The position numbers were made by a program, and so were the translations under genes. DNA of 64,000 nucleotides from JANXQG01 sp964615095. GTDB lineage: Bacteria > Planctomycetota > Planctomycetia > Pirellulales > Thermoguttaceae. The notes under the pieces were generated by a model. It was not told the DNA's origin, ran no database searches, and worked only from the letters and a program-made list of their open reading frames with translations. The stretch lies in assembly GCA_964615095.1 (NCBI GenBank), contig CAZTPX010000011.1, positions 1 through 64,000 of the forward strand, given 5' to 3'. Positions 49,491 to 58,630 of this stretch are shown piece after piece; the stretch's first letter is position 1, and every line of letters begins with the position of its first letter.

Positions 49491-51968
49491 TTACCGCTTC
49501 GGAGTTGCCTTTCCATGCCGGTTTGCCATGTCCTGCAGGAATTCCGTATCGATCGAATCCTGGATGAAGCGCACGGAGCCGTCGCAAAACGCCGCGAAGA
49601 AGCCGCGCGCGTGGGCTGCCCGGTTGAGACCCGTCGTGGGTTTCTGCGGATCAAAGTCCAAGTCGTCGGGCTTGCTCCAGATCACCGCGTGCGCCTCATC
49701 GGCCTCGACGGCTAGGATCGTGTTCGATAGTCCGTGGGTAATGTCCGCGAGCCGGATCTTGTCCTTGCCGGGAAACGCGCTGTCCTTGTGCCGCAGCGTG
49801 AGAAAACGGGTCTTGCCCGCCGCGTTGGCGGAGCCCAGGCTGCCGTATGTGGTCGGCATGGCGGCGATGAGCGGCTTGTTGTGCGGGCTGTCCCAGGGCT
49901 CGTCGAGATGGAACTGATCGTAAACTGCGTGTTGCTCGAGGAAAGGCAAAATGGCCACGCGCCAACTCAAGAGCGGCTTGCCGGTCGCCTTGTCGGCGAT
50001 ATAGGCTGGCGGCAAAGAACCATAGGTACTTGCGTAGTTGTGCATGGCCAGGCCGATCTGCTTGAGATTGTTCATGGGCGTGGCAACGGCTTGGGCGTGG
50101 CCCATTTCGGCGGACGTCATCGAACTAGTACGAAAAGCAAATAGCCAGAAGGCCGCTGTGGGGAACAGGGGCCCCGCGCCGATGCCGGCCAGCGAGCCGC
50201 GGCTTTCCACCTCGATCCCGGCCGCACCGCGCCGCACCACGCTGACGCTCGCCTGCAAGTGCGGAAAGATCGCCGCAGCCGAAGGCAGTGCTGAGGCATC
50301 CAACGGAATCCCCTCCCGATTGAGCTCGGAGGAAATGAGCTTGCCGCCCATGCAGAGCAGCGGGTAGGTGAACTCGGCCAGTTTGCGCGTGTCGCAGTAG
50401 CTCAGGGCCACCGCGCCGCCTTGCAACGCTTCGGACACCTTGGGCACGGCGGCCAGCGACTCGAAACTCTTGCCGCGGGCCAGATACGCCTTGATGTTCT
50501 GCGGAAACGTCGAAACGATCAATTGGCTCCCGGAGGACGGGCCTTCGTGCCCGTCCGGCTTCGTTAGGCACCAGGCAGGGGCCAGATAGATACCGGCGAT
50601 GGGATTGTCGAAGTAGTAAACGTCCTGGCCGGCAAAGCGGGTCTTCACGATCCGCGGCATGCGGAAGCGATTCATCTGAACAGAATCCTGGCCCATGTGG
50701 TCGAGCTTGGCATCGATCGATTCCATGTGGCCTTGAAAGAGCGCGATCAGCTTGTTGAGCGTGGCTTCCAGGTGATCGTGGTCCTTGACCTGCACGACGC
50801 CCGTCAATCCGGTCACCAACAGGCCGCCTTCGGAGGGCGAATTATAGACGCACCAGACGTCGCCCAGCCGCTTGAGCAAGTCGTCTTGCAGATCGATGCC
50901 AACTTCCTTACCGATCTGATCGATGGCCTCCGCGACATTCGCATGGGCCGACGGATCGACCTTTTTAAGTTGTGCCAATAGCAATTCCAACGCGGCGTTT
51001 GCATTGAGCCGGGCGGCGCCTGCAAGCGTTGCATCGCGGGGGATGGGGGCCAGGTCGGCCGCCGTCAGCGGTTTTGCCGCGGCAAGGCTGAAGACACCTT
51101 GCGGCTGGCCGTCGATCGCCACGAGCGTGCGGGTGGTGCTGCCCTTGCCGTCCAGCCCCGTGACCGTGGCCAGGTAGTCCGCGTTTCCCAGCCCCGTGGC
51201 ATCGAGGACCTGTTTGACCTTCGGCCCGCCCAAGGGCGCGAACTGGGCCGTAATCTGCTTGACGTTCACATAAATCAGAGTCGATTGGCGCGCGACGGGC
51301 AGTTGCTTGCGAATCGCAGCCAGCCACGCGGGCGGCTCGGCCTTGGCACGTTTCAGCATGCCTTCCACGGCCCCTTCGCCAACGCCGACGATCAGGTACT
51401 TGCCGCGAATGCCCCAGGTCACCGGCGGCATCGGTGCCAACTTGATCTGATGAAACGACGCACCGGCAATCGCGATCTTCTCGACAGACTCGGGCGGCAC
51501 GAGCTTCTCCAGCCTCTCGAGCGTTGTGGCTACGGAAGCGGTCTTTTCCGCCAGATTGAAGATCGCCCCGCCCTGGGCATTGGGAGGGCCCTGCGGACTG
51601 ATCTCGATCTTCGACAGAAAGATCGCCGCGGGGCGTGTCAGGAGTGTTTTGGCCAGTGGATAAATCTCCTTGGCGATTTCTGCATTTCCCCCGCCAATAC
51701 CGGCGTTTCTGGCGATCGCCTTGGTCACCGCGCCGTCGATAGCCGCAAGCAGCGCTTGCACCTCCGGCTCGGCCAGGAGTTGTTCGGTCTGGTTTGTGCT
51801 CTTGCTGTCGGGCGTGGCCGTACCGGCCCAACTAACGTAACCCAGGCACTCCTCCGGCGCTACGCGGCTGAGCATCGGGTCTTCCGGAAGGGGCGGCAGG
51901 CCCAAGGGCAAGGAGAATCCGCCAAAGAAGAGGAGAATCGGAAAGACGCCAATCGATACTGCGGTCAT
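49491..51968 (-). CDS. Large secreted protein with C-terminal DUF1559 domain
   Basis: The 825-aa product starts with a hydrophobic signal (ISIGVFPILLFFGG-like) and the block DPMLSRVAPEECLGYVSWAG that its upstream paralogue shares. The middle 550 residues are a repeated DUF3352-like alpha/beta region (KYLIVGVGEGAVEGML, VWCVYNSPSEGGLLVTGLTG, LIVSTFPQNIKAYLARG). The C-terminal 180 residues are DUF1559: NNLKQIGLAMHNYASTYGSL, LPFLEQHAVYDQF, FFAAFCDGSVRFI. DUF1559 is typical of planctomycetes, normally behind a prepilin-like N-terminus, so its position at the end of this protein is unusual. Function unknown. Confidence 0.7.
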   Translation of the reverse strand: MTAVSIGVFPILLFFGGFSLPLGLPPLPEDPMLSRVAPEECLGYVSWAGTATPDSKSTNQTEQLLAEPEVQALLAAIDGAVTKAIARNAGIGGGNAEIAKEIYPLAKTLLTRPAAIFLSKIEISPQGPPNAQGGAIFNLAEKTASVATTLERLEKLVPPESVEKIAIAGASFHQIKLAPMPPVTWGIRGKYLIVGVGEGAVEGMLKRAKAEPPAWLAAIRKQLPVARQSTLIYVNVKQITAQFAPLGGPKVKQVLDATGLGNADYLATVTGLDGKGSTTRTLVAIDGQPQGVFSLAAAKPLTAADLAPIPRDATLAGAARLNANAALELLLAQLKKVDPSAHANVAEAIDQIGKEVGIDLQDDLLKRLGDVWCVYNSPSEGGLLVTGLTGVVQVKDHDHLEATLNKLIALFQGHMESIDAKLDHMGQDSVQMNRFRMPRIVKTRFAGQDVYYFDNPIAGIYLAPAWCLTKPDGHEGPSSGSQLIVSTFPQNIKAYLARGKSFESLAAVPKVSEALQGGAVALSYCDTRKLAEFTYPLLCMGGKLISSELNREGIPLDASALPSAAAIFPHLQASVSVVRRGAAGIEVESRGSLAGIGAGPLFPTAAFWLFAFRTSSMTSAEMGHAQAVATPMNNLKQIGLAMHNYASTYGSLPPAYIADKATGKPLLSWRVAILPFLEQHAVYDQFHLDEPWDSPHNKPLIAAMPTTYGSLGSANAAGKTRFLTLRHKDSAFPGKDKIRLADITHGLSNTILAVEADEAHAVIWSKPDDLDFDPQKPTTGLNRAAHARGFFAAFCDGSVRFIQDSIDTEFLQDMANRHGKATPKR

Positions 51969-51992
51969 GAGAAAACTCCTGAGGAAGAAAAT

Positions 51993-52134
51993 ACGAAATA
52001 CGAATGTCGAAATCCGCGACCCGCAAGCGGGTACCCCGATCGGAAATCCCGAAGAATAAAATTCAAAACGGCCGTTTCCTGCTTTTGACTTTTCTGCTTT
52101 GAATTTGTTTCGTATTTCGACATTCGTATTTCGT
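51993..52134. repeat. Inverted repeat, perfect 21-bp arms
   Basis: Arm ACGAAATACGAATGTCGAAAT (51993-52013) is repeated in reverse complement at 52114-52134. The 100 bases between contain a small GCGGGTACCCCGATCGG palindrome. It fills the gap between two paralogous genes on the same strand. Confidence 0.92.
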
Positions 52135-52151
52135 GTTTCGTTTCGTCTTGT

Positions 52152-54056
52152 CTATCGTGCCGGCACTGGCACGGGTACCACCTGCGCCGGCGGCAACACC
52201 GGGCCAGCCGGTCCCGCACCGGGCACGATCGGGACCGGCGGCGCGTTGTTCTCGGACTCGCCAAACACCAGGTTCAGCCACTCCGAGTCCCATGCCAGGA
52301 ACATCACGGGCGCGGCCATGCCGAAACCGGGCAAGCTGCCTCGGCTCGTAAGTTCCAGTCCCGTACTGGTCCGCCGCAACGTGGCCACTCCCGGCCGCAA
52401 GTGCCGACAGATCGACGGCAACGAGGGAATTGTGGAAATGTCGCGGCGGCCTTCGCTCAGCCCGCTAGCGCCCATATAAGCCGGACCGGTAATCAACAGC
52501 AGCGGATAAAGCGATTCGAACAGCCGCGGCGCGTCGAGATAGCCCACCGCCAGCAACGGATCACGACCAGAAAGCTCGACCGCCACCTCCTGTACGTCGG
52601 CCAGGCAGCGGGTGCCGGCCGGCCGCGACAGGTAGGCCTTGATGTTCTGCGGCGCCAGGGCGGCGACAAGCTGCTTGTCGCCCGCCCACCACGCCGGGGC
52701 GATGCCGAACTCGCCAAAGCTCGCATAATGCACATCGCTGCCCGCAAAGCGAAAACGGCGAATCCGCGGCCCGTTCGAGCCATCGTCCGGGGGCATGCTC
52801 TGCGTGAACAGGCGCATAAGGACTTCATAGCTGCGCGAGAACTGCTTGCGATCGGTGATGGGTACCACGCCGGTCAGTCCGGTCACCACCAGTCCGCCCT
52901 CGCGCGGCGAATTGTAGAAGGCCCAATGGTCGCCCAACGGGGCGAAGAGATCCTGCCGGCAATCGGCATCGCCGCCGTGCCGAACCGCCTTCAAGCCCTC
53001 CAGGAGCTGCTTCTTGATTTCGGGCGCGGCCTTGTCGGCCGCCGCCGCCAGCGCGTCGAGTGTCTTTTGCACGTTCAAGCGCACGGCCAGCGCCAGGGTC
53101 GCATCGTCGGGAATGGCCGCCAGATCTTCGCGCTTCAAGCCGCGGTCGTTGGCGGGAAGGAGCAGCCCCCGCGGTTCGCCTTCGATCGGCAAGACCGTTC
53201 GTGTCACCACGTCCTGGCCAACCAGTCCGCTGGCCGAAAGCAGCCACGGCGATTGCGCCAGCCCGAGGATTTCGTTCCACTGCTTGCGCTGTTGATCGGC
53301 GGAGGCCGGGCCGAACTGTCGCAAACGCTGAAGATTGACGTAACTCAGCCCCGTGGGACGCTGGAAATTCGCAACTCGCCGGGCGTCTACAAGCCACTGC
53401 GGCGCGGGTTGTTGCATCCGCTGGAAGATCATATCGAGACTCCCCTCGCCTACGGCCACGATCAGGTAGGAGTCTTTGATCCCCACCATCAACGTGGGCA
53501 GTTGCGCGTTGAATTTCACGCGATACCATTGCCGGCCATCGAGGCGAACGACGTCCAGCGATTCCACGTTGAGGTTGAGGAAGAACCCGCGGACGTTCTC
53601 GTGAAAGAGCCTGGTTGCGGCCGCCGCATCCGCCCCCAGGGCAACCACCATGCCGCCCTTGGCCGACACTTTCTTGTCCTTGATCTTCAACTCCGAGACG
53701 AATATCGTCGTCTGGTGACGAAGGGTCATGAGTAGCCAGTCGAACGTCGCGTCGGTCAGCCGCGTGGAATAGGCATCCGTGGTGGGCGGTGTGATGGAGT
53801 GGCGGATCCACTTCTCGAGATGCTCGACAAACTGCCGCACCTCCGGTTCGGCCAGCAACTGTTCGGCCTGATTTTTGCTCGCAGGATTGGCCGTCGCAGT
53901 GGCCGACCAAGTGGTATAAAAGACGCACTCTTCGGGGGCCAAGCGGGCCATGACGGGGTCGTCGGGCGCTGGCGGAATGCCCAAGGGGATCCCCATCCCG
54001 CTGCCCAGCGTGAGGAAGAAGATCCACGGCCCGATTTGCGAAAAAACCGATTCCAT
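52152..54056 (-). CDS. Large secreted protein, paralogue of the DUF1559 neighbour without that domain
   Basis: The 634-aa product aligns with the first 600 residues of the downstream protein (DPVMARLAPEECVFYTTWSA, SYLIVAVGEGSLDMIFQRM, WAFYNSPREGGLVVTGLTGV, LVAALAPQNIKAYLSRPAG). It ends in a Pro/Val-rich tail instead of DUF1559. The ATG at 54056 has GGGAGG 4 bases upstream. The pair arose by duplication; the role is unknown. Confidence 0.65.
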   Translation of the reverse strand: MESVFSQIGPWIFFLTLGSGMGIPLGIPPAPDDPVMARLAPEECVFYTTWSATATANPASKNQAEQLLAEPEVRQFVEHLEKWIRHSITPPTTDAYSTRLTDATFDWLLMTLRHQTTIFVSELKIKDKKVSAKGGMVVALGADAAAATRLFHENVRGFFLNLNVESLDVVRLDGRQWYRVKFNAQLPTLMVGIKDSYLIVAVGEGSLDMIFQRMQQPAPQWLVDARRVANFQRPTGLSYVNLQRLRQFGPASADQQRKQWNEILGLAQSPWLLSASGLVGQDVVTRTVLPIEGEPRGLLLPANDRGLKREDLAAIPDDATLALAVRLNVQKTLDALAAAADKAAPEIKKQLLEGLKAVRHGGDADCRQDLFAPLGDHWAFYNSPREGGLVVTGLTGVVPITDRKQFSRSYEVLMRLFTQSMPPDDGSNGPRIRRFRFAGSDVHYASFGEFGIAPAWWAGDKQLVAALAPQNIKAYLSRPAGTRCLADVQEVAVELSGRDPLLAVGYLDAPRLFESLYPLLLITGPAYMGASGLSEGRRDISTIPSLPSICRHLRPGVATLRRTSTGLELTSRGSLPGFGMAAPVMFLAWDSEWLNLVFGESENNAPPVPIVPGAGPAGPVLPPAQVVPVPVPAR

Positions 54057-54544
54057 TTGCCCTCCCAAAGATCACAACGTATCTGGCCAAATTAGATTAG
54101 ACGTTGCGACCCCCCGCTGGTCAAGTGGCTACGTCGTCGAACGATATTCGGCCGGAAGATAAAAATCTTGGTTTCTGTCATACGCCAATAATAAGAAATG
54201 CGATTGTTTGTGCCAAATCTTAGAAGGAATCACGAAACCCGAAAGCACGAAAGATCCTGCCGCGAGCCGCGCCTTTGGCGGTCAAAATAGCGGGAGTCAG
54301 AAAAAAGTGCTTCCAGCAGCATTTTTCCGGGCTTGGCCGTCGTGACCAACCCGCCGTTTCGGGTCAGCCAGTGGTGTGACCACATCGAAAAAGAGGGTCT
54401 TTTGGCGTTTCTGAGGCGGTTTTGTACGTCCATATGTGTATTCTGTTTTCTCCCAAGGTGTTGCCAGCACAACGGAAACTTCGGGAATACGATCACTTGA
54501 CACTCCAACGATAGTCTTGCCACAACCAAAATACCTAGACGATA

Positions 54545-54608
54545 CCTAGCCACTTTGGCCCATTTCCTAGCCACTTTTGTAGCCAACCTAGCCACTTCCT
54601 AGCCACTT
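54545..54608. repeat. Four direct repeats of CCTAGCCACTT
   Basis: Exact 11-bp copies begin at 54545, 54566, 54587 and 54598. The first three are spaced 21 bp apart (two helical turns) and the last follows directly. The arrangement resembles iterons or clustered protein-binding sites. Confidence 0.85.
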
Positions 54609-54844
54609 TTTTGGTCACATGGTCATGCGTACAGTATAAAGGGGTCGGGCACACGCCATTTTCATTTAGCTATTTAAGTGCAGAGTCAGAAAAATAATTA
54701 ATTGCTGTCACGGTGGGTGCGGCCGTTCGCGACCGTTCCGCGGGTCTAGGGTGAGTCGAGGCACGAGACCTACGCACCAGCGGTTCCGCGCAGCCGCCGG
54801 CGCGGACGCCGACTTGGGCAGGTCGGCGCCGCGCATGATATGTG

Positions 54845-54869
54845 GCCCCCGGTTCGCTAGACCGGGGGC
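54845..54869. repeat. Perfect GC-rich hairpin
   Basis: A 9-bp stem GCCCCCGGT/ACCGGGGGC surrounds the loop TCGCTAG. No T-run follows on either strand, so it is not an obvious terminator. Confidence 0.8.
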
Positions 54870-55092
54870 TGGTTAAATTGTCAATGAACAAATCGTCACG
54901 CAGTGTAAGCCGCGCACTTGTCGCAGCGCGTTCCCGGCACAGGCATCTCCGCTTTCGCGAAATGCCCGTCCCTTCATGTGCTGGTCGCTGTAGTGCGGGT
55001 TACATCTATACAATACGCCAGACCCGGCGAATCTATTTGTCAAGCCTGGACTACCGCGGGGCACTTTCGCCGCGGCCCAGAAAATAAAATTG

Positions 55093-55121
55093 CCACAGAG
55101 AGCGCAGAGAGCACAGAGAGA
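55093..55121. repeat. CACAGAGAGC tandem motif
   Basis: CCACAGAGAGCGCAGAGAGC followed by ACAGAGAGA gives three approximate 9-10-bp units. I recall this motif as recurring between genes in planctomycete and verrucomicrobial genomes. Confidence 0.6.
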
Positions 55122-55205
55122 TCGTGGTTCGGAGTTTGACTGGGAGGACTGGCTCTTCCCGCAGGTCGCCTTTGGATTCTGGGACGATCCGTCCAATAGG
55201 CAGAG

Positions 55206-55380
55206 CAGATTCTCGCCTGGGCCGACGCCTATTTTGCCACCCACGGGAAATGGCCTACTGCGAGGTCCGGGCCGATCGCCGGGACCGGCGAGACCTGGGG
55301 CGGCGTCGCTACGGTCATGTGGAAGCGGGCCCGCGGCCGCCGGCCAGGATTCACTGAGCCAGTTGTTGGCCCATGCGAAC
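55206..55380 (+). pseudogene. Decayed fragment of an ILAWADA...GKWPT-type repeated domain protein
   Basis: The frame reads QILAWADAYFATHGKWPTAR, SGPIAGTGETWGGVATVM, and after a frameshift DSLSQLLAHA. Planctomycete proteins with arrays of this about 65-residue helical domain (ILAWADAHxxRTGxWPTxxSGP, ending SLARLLAEHRG) are familiar to me but unnamed. Only one unit survives here, with a stop codon five residues upstream (TAG at 55197-55199). It is convergent with the DUF4139 gene. Confidence 0.55.
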
Positions 55381-55381
55381 T

Positions 55382-56905
55382 TTATAGCGGCTCCCGCTTC
55401 TTCTCGGTATTCAGTTCCGGCCCGACCTTCCTCCGCTTGTACGTCACGCTGTACTCGACCCGCTGCTTCTTTCCCGGCTTGAGGTCCAGAAAATACTTGA
55501 CGTGCTGCTGATCGACCCGTTCGACGTGCCCAACGGTGTGCAGATCGACATACGCTCCGGCCTCGTTGCTCGTCCAGCCCTTGGGCTGCTCGTCCGAGCC
55601 CCAGAGCACGACGTTGGCGTCGAATTGCCGCTCGACTTCGATCTTGGCGGGCTTGCCGGAAACCAGCTCTTCATCGTAGAAGAAGGTCTCGTCGTAATCG
55701 ATCAGATCGTAATAGAGGACGAACTTGTCGTCCAGCCGCCGTTTGTATTGCCGGGCGACAACGTTGGCGATCTTCTGGTCCTTCACGCGACGCTGGATGG
55801 AAATGTCCTTATCGGCCCCGACGTTGACTTCCACGCGGTCGCCGATGGGCACGTACTTGGTCTCCGTGCCGCCAACGTAGGCCAGGTCGTGGTTCTTGTA
55901 TTCCGAGAAGAGCCTGACGGTGCCGTTGGGAAGCGGCGAAAGGCCGAGATTCTCCATCGCCGAGAGCTTCTTCTCTTTGCCGGCGTCGTCCAGGAGCTTG
56001 ACGTTCTTGAAGCGGTAGAACTTGGTGAAGCCCTGGTCACCGGTACGGTCGGAGAGCTTGTAGATCGATTCCAGCGGCACGTCGACGGCTTTCAGAGCGA
56101 TTAGGCGTTTCGGTTCCTTGTTTTTGATGTCTTCGCGGCCTTCGATCGTGAAGAGGAAATACTCAGAGAGACCTTGCTTGACAACGTCTTTGGCCTTCTC
56201 GGCAACGAGAATACTGTCATCAAGTGCTTTTTGTTCGTCACGGTCGGGCTCATCGCCGGCCTTGTCTTCTTTGGCGTCTTTCGCTTTCCGCCGCATGGCA
56301 TGTTGAACAGGCATCGAGCCCGGCAGACGGCCGTTGTCATCTTTGGCGTCGCCAGTTACCGGCCTCCTCGCCAGATCGGCGATCTTCTCCACCAGGTTGA
56401 TGTTGCCGACCACCAGCCGCGTTTCCGCATTGTCGTACTGCTCGCCGGACTGGTTCGTTACCCGCACGTAACCGGTCAGGTTAATCTTCGTTTCTTCCTC
56501 GTTAGCGATGCCCACATAATCGGCGGCCCAGGTAATCCCGCTGGTAAAATATCTGATCTCGACGGGGATCTTGCCGGCCACCTGGCTCTTGATGTTCCAT
56601 TGCAGGACGTCGTTCCGGCCGGCGGGAAAGGTCGTATCGACCAGATCGACCTTATCCTGCTTGTCGAGAATCCTGAACTCGATGGAGGTGGGGTCGATGA
56701 GCGTATTCGCCCAAGAGAACTGGATGCGGTTGATGCCCTCTTTGACCGTGAGCAGGCGGTGCTCGCGGACCATGGTGATGTCTTCGGAGTTGTAGATCGT
56801 AAGCTGAACTCCACCCCTCGATGGGATAGTCACGAGATCTACCGCAGCCAAGCACGAGGCAGGCAGGAAAAGAAGCAGGACTAGGGCAAGTATCGGGTAT
56901 CTCAT
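55382..56905 (-). CDS. DUF4139-domain secreted protein, intact copy
   Basis: The 507-aa product has a signal peptide (MRYPILALVLLLFLPASCLA). It then has the N-terminal DUF4140-like part (VQLTIYNSEDITMVREHRLL) and the beta-rich DUF4139 region (ITWAADYVGIANEEETKINL, GYVRVTNQSGEQYDNAETRL, and the C-terminal HVKYFLDLKPGKKQRVEYSV). A charged linker (DAKEDKAGDEPDRDEQK) splits the domain. The family is periplasmic, of uncertain function (mucoidy-inhibitor-like). A second, internally deleted copy is at 30967-32138. Confidence 0.82.
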   Translation of the reverse strand: MRYPILALVLLLFLPASCLAAVDLVTIPSRGGVQLTIYNSEDITMVREHRLLTVKEGINRIQFSWANTLIDPTSIEFRILDKQDKVDLVDTTFPAGRNDVLQWNIKSQVAGKIPVEIRYFTSGITWAADYVGIANEEETKINLTGYVRVTNQSGEQYDNAETRLVVGNINLVEKIADLARRPVTGDAKDDNGRLPGSMPVQHAMRRKAKDAKEDKAGDEPDRDEQKALDDSILVAEKAKDVVKQGLSEYFLFTIEGREDIKNKEPKRLIALKAVDVPLESIYKLSDRTGDQGFTKFYRFKNVKLLDDAGKEKKLSAMENLGLSPLPNGTVRLFSEYKNHDLAYVGGTETKYVPIGDRVEVNVGADKDISIQRRVKDQKIANVVARQYKRRLDDKFVLYYDLIDYDETFFYDEELVSGKPAKIEVERQFDANVVLWGSDEQPKGWTSNEAGAYVDLHTVGHVERVDQQHVKYFLDLKPGKKQRVEYSVTYKRRKVGPELNTEKKREPL

Positions 56906-57145
56906 GGCGGCGTAACCCTAGTATAATTCGGGAGTTCGGGCAATGCGAGAGGCGGCAGGGAGGCTCTTGGAACCGCCTATTGGACGAACGCCAGCAGCCA
57001 TAAGTTCCGCCCGATTTTCAGCCCTCCAAGACCCCGAAAAAAACTTGGAAAATTTCCCGGAACTTGCCCGAAAATGCCCTGAGACACCCGAATTCTCTGC
57101 AAATCCTTATGCAAATTTTCCTGCAAACCCAGCCCCGATCCCGCC

Positions 57146-57553
57146 TCAAGGCTTCCTGCTGGCGGGGTAGATGTAGCCCAGGATCAAGCTTATCAAGTCC
57201 CAATAGCCCTTGATGAGAGGCAACGCTACGCCCACGACCAGCAGAGGCAATGTCCACCGCTTGCTGCGCAGCCACTTCGTTGCCTCGTCCCATCGGTCTA
57301 TGGGAGGCGGGTTGTCAAGTCGTTTTCTGATTTCAACGCACTTAGGCTCAACCCGAAATATCCCATCAGCCAACTTGCTAATTGCCCCAGCCGAAATAAG
57401 CCCGTTCAAGGCGTCCAAATTCTTTTTTTTGGTATCAGCACTGTAGCCAGGAACCTCCTCCAACACTACATCTTCTTTCCCAGCAAAAAAACGCTGGTCG
57501 CAGAACCGCACGAGTTCTTTTTCGTAATCATCAAGGATAGGCTCTTCCATCAC
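57146..57553 (-). CDS. Hypothetical small protein with C-terminal membrane helix
   Basis: The 135-aa product begins MMEEPILDDYEKELVRFCDQ. It has a winged-helix-like middle (TKKKNLDALNGLISAGAISK followed by GIFRVEPKCVEI) and a single C-terminal hydrophobic helix (LPLLVVGVALPLIKGYWDLI). Its start overlaps the stop of the gene before it (ATGA). Function unknown. Confidence 0.5.
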   Translation of the reverse strand: MMEEPILDDYEKELVRFCDQRFFAGKEDVVLEEVPGYSADTKKKNLDALNGLISAGAISKLADGIFRVEPKCVEIRKRLDNPPPIDRWDEATKWLRSKRWTLPLLVVGVALPLIKGYWDLISLILGYIYPASRKP

Positions 57554-57747
57554 TCCTCCTCCCCGCCGAACATTTCGTGCTGCTTGTCCTTGCCGGACTT
57601 CCTGGCGCGTGGGGCTTTCTTGGTCGTCCTGAAATCCCGTGACGGCGGCGCGTCAAGCCTTTGCCCGCCAGCAGTTCGGCTGCGGCCCTTGCCGGGTGTC
57701 ACGAACCCCCCATGATTGTATTTGAGAATTTTGGAGAGAGCAAGCAA
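57550..57747 (-). CDS. Short basic hypothetical protein
   Basis: A 65-aa frame (MLALSKILKYNHGGFVTPGK ... KDKQHEMFGGEEE) is rich in Arg/Lys with an acidic end, and overlaps the 57146-57553 start by 4 bp. The overlap supports a real 3' end, but the N-terminus may be spurious or a relic. No family is seen. The gap 57748-57930 holds nothing assignable. Confidence 0.35.
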   Translation of the reverse strand: MLALSKILKYNHGGFVTPGKGRSRTAGGQRLDAPPSRDFRTTKKAPRARKSGKDKQHEMFGGEEE

Positions 57748-57930
57748 GCACCCCTTGATCTTGGGGGTTCAACTGGGGAAAATCAGGCAATGAACTGCCT
57801 AGCCATCATTGCCGTTGCCGTCCTGCTCTTGCTGCCGTTCCCCACCATCGGGTACCCCATCCAGTTTTTGCGGTCAAGGCTGGTGTGACGGATGGCGACA
57901 CGCCCTGAAACGAGAAAGGATTGTAGTGCG

Positions 57931-58558
57931 ATGAGTATTCCCGATTTCCAAAGTGTAATGCTGCCACTGTTGCAAATTCTTGGGGATTGCCAAGACCATG
58001 TAATGCGGGATGTACAGAACGCTGTTGCGGATAAGTTCAAATTGACCGAAGAAGAGCGGAAGGAAATGCTGCCAAGTGGACAAACGACGGTCATTGCGAA
58101 TCGTGTGGGGTGGGCAAAAACCCATCTGAAGAATGCGGGAGTACTCGAACAACCGAAGCGTGGCGTGGTGCGAATCACGGATACGGGCCAGGGAGTCCTT
58201 GCCGAACATCCCGATTCGATTAACATGCAGTACTTGGAGAAGTTCCCAGCCTACCTTGCATTTCGTGACAAAAAGCAGGAACACGAAGACGATGGAGGAA
58301 TTGCCCCGCCAGTAGAAACGCAAACGCCCGAGGAACTGCTTGAGAATGGCTATAAGACCCTGAGGGAGGCGTTGGCTGCCGAACTGCTTGACCAGGTGAT
58401 GAAATGCTCACCGGGATTCTTCGAGCGGTTGGTTGTCGAACTCCTCGTGGCTATGGGCTATGGCGGGTGCAAACCTGATGATTGAGCACGGGGTTGGCGT
58501 AACGACCTATCGCACGTTCGTTTTGAAGCGAGTTGATTCCGATTACTTTGAGGAGTAG
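57931..58558 (+). pseudogene. Mrr restriction endonuclease with catalytic core deleted
   Basis: The 5' part (ATG at 57931, AGAAAGGA upstream) encodes the Mrr N-terminal winged-helix domain (MSIPDFQSVMLPLLQILGD, VGWAKTHLKNAGVLEQPKRG) and the start of the cleavage domain (FFERLVVELLVAMGYGG). The frame then breaks to a TGA at 58483. In another frame the extreme C-terminus resumes (LMIEHGVGVTTYRTF, KRVDSDYFEE, TAG at 58556). The roughly 100 codons between, which hold the PD-(D/E)xK site, are gone. Mrr cuts modified DNA; this one cannot. Confidence 0.82.
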
Positions 58559-58630
58559 GAGGGCTGGGCGTGGGCGGATCCCCAGCAGCCCGTTGAGTCG
58601 TGGGATTTCAGGGAACAGAGAACATTAGCC

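Larger units (their letters stand above)
54057..55205. other. Long intergenic stretch with repeats and mobile-element debris
   Basis: No convincing gene lies in these 1.15 kb. A frame on the minus strand at 54230-54595 has no recognisable family and runs through the CCTAGCCACTT repeats. The stretch ATAAAGGGGTCGGGCACACG at 54637 resembles sequence I associate with planctomycete mobile-element ends. The motif at 54225-54255 (ACGAAACCCGAAAGCACGAAAG) recurs inverted at about 59330-59360. Confidence 0.45.

Noticed and set aside
54230..54595. 121-aa minus-strand frame in the 54-55 kb gap
   Set aside because: Its N-terminus is generated by the CCTAGCCACTT direct repeats and the rest matches nothing I recognise.
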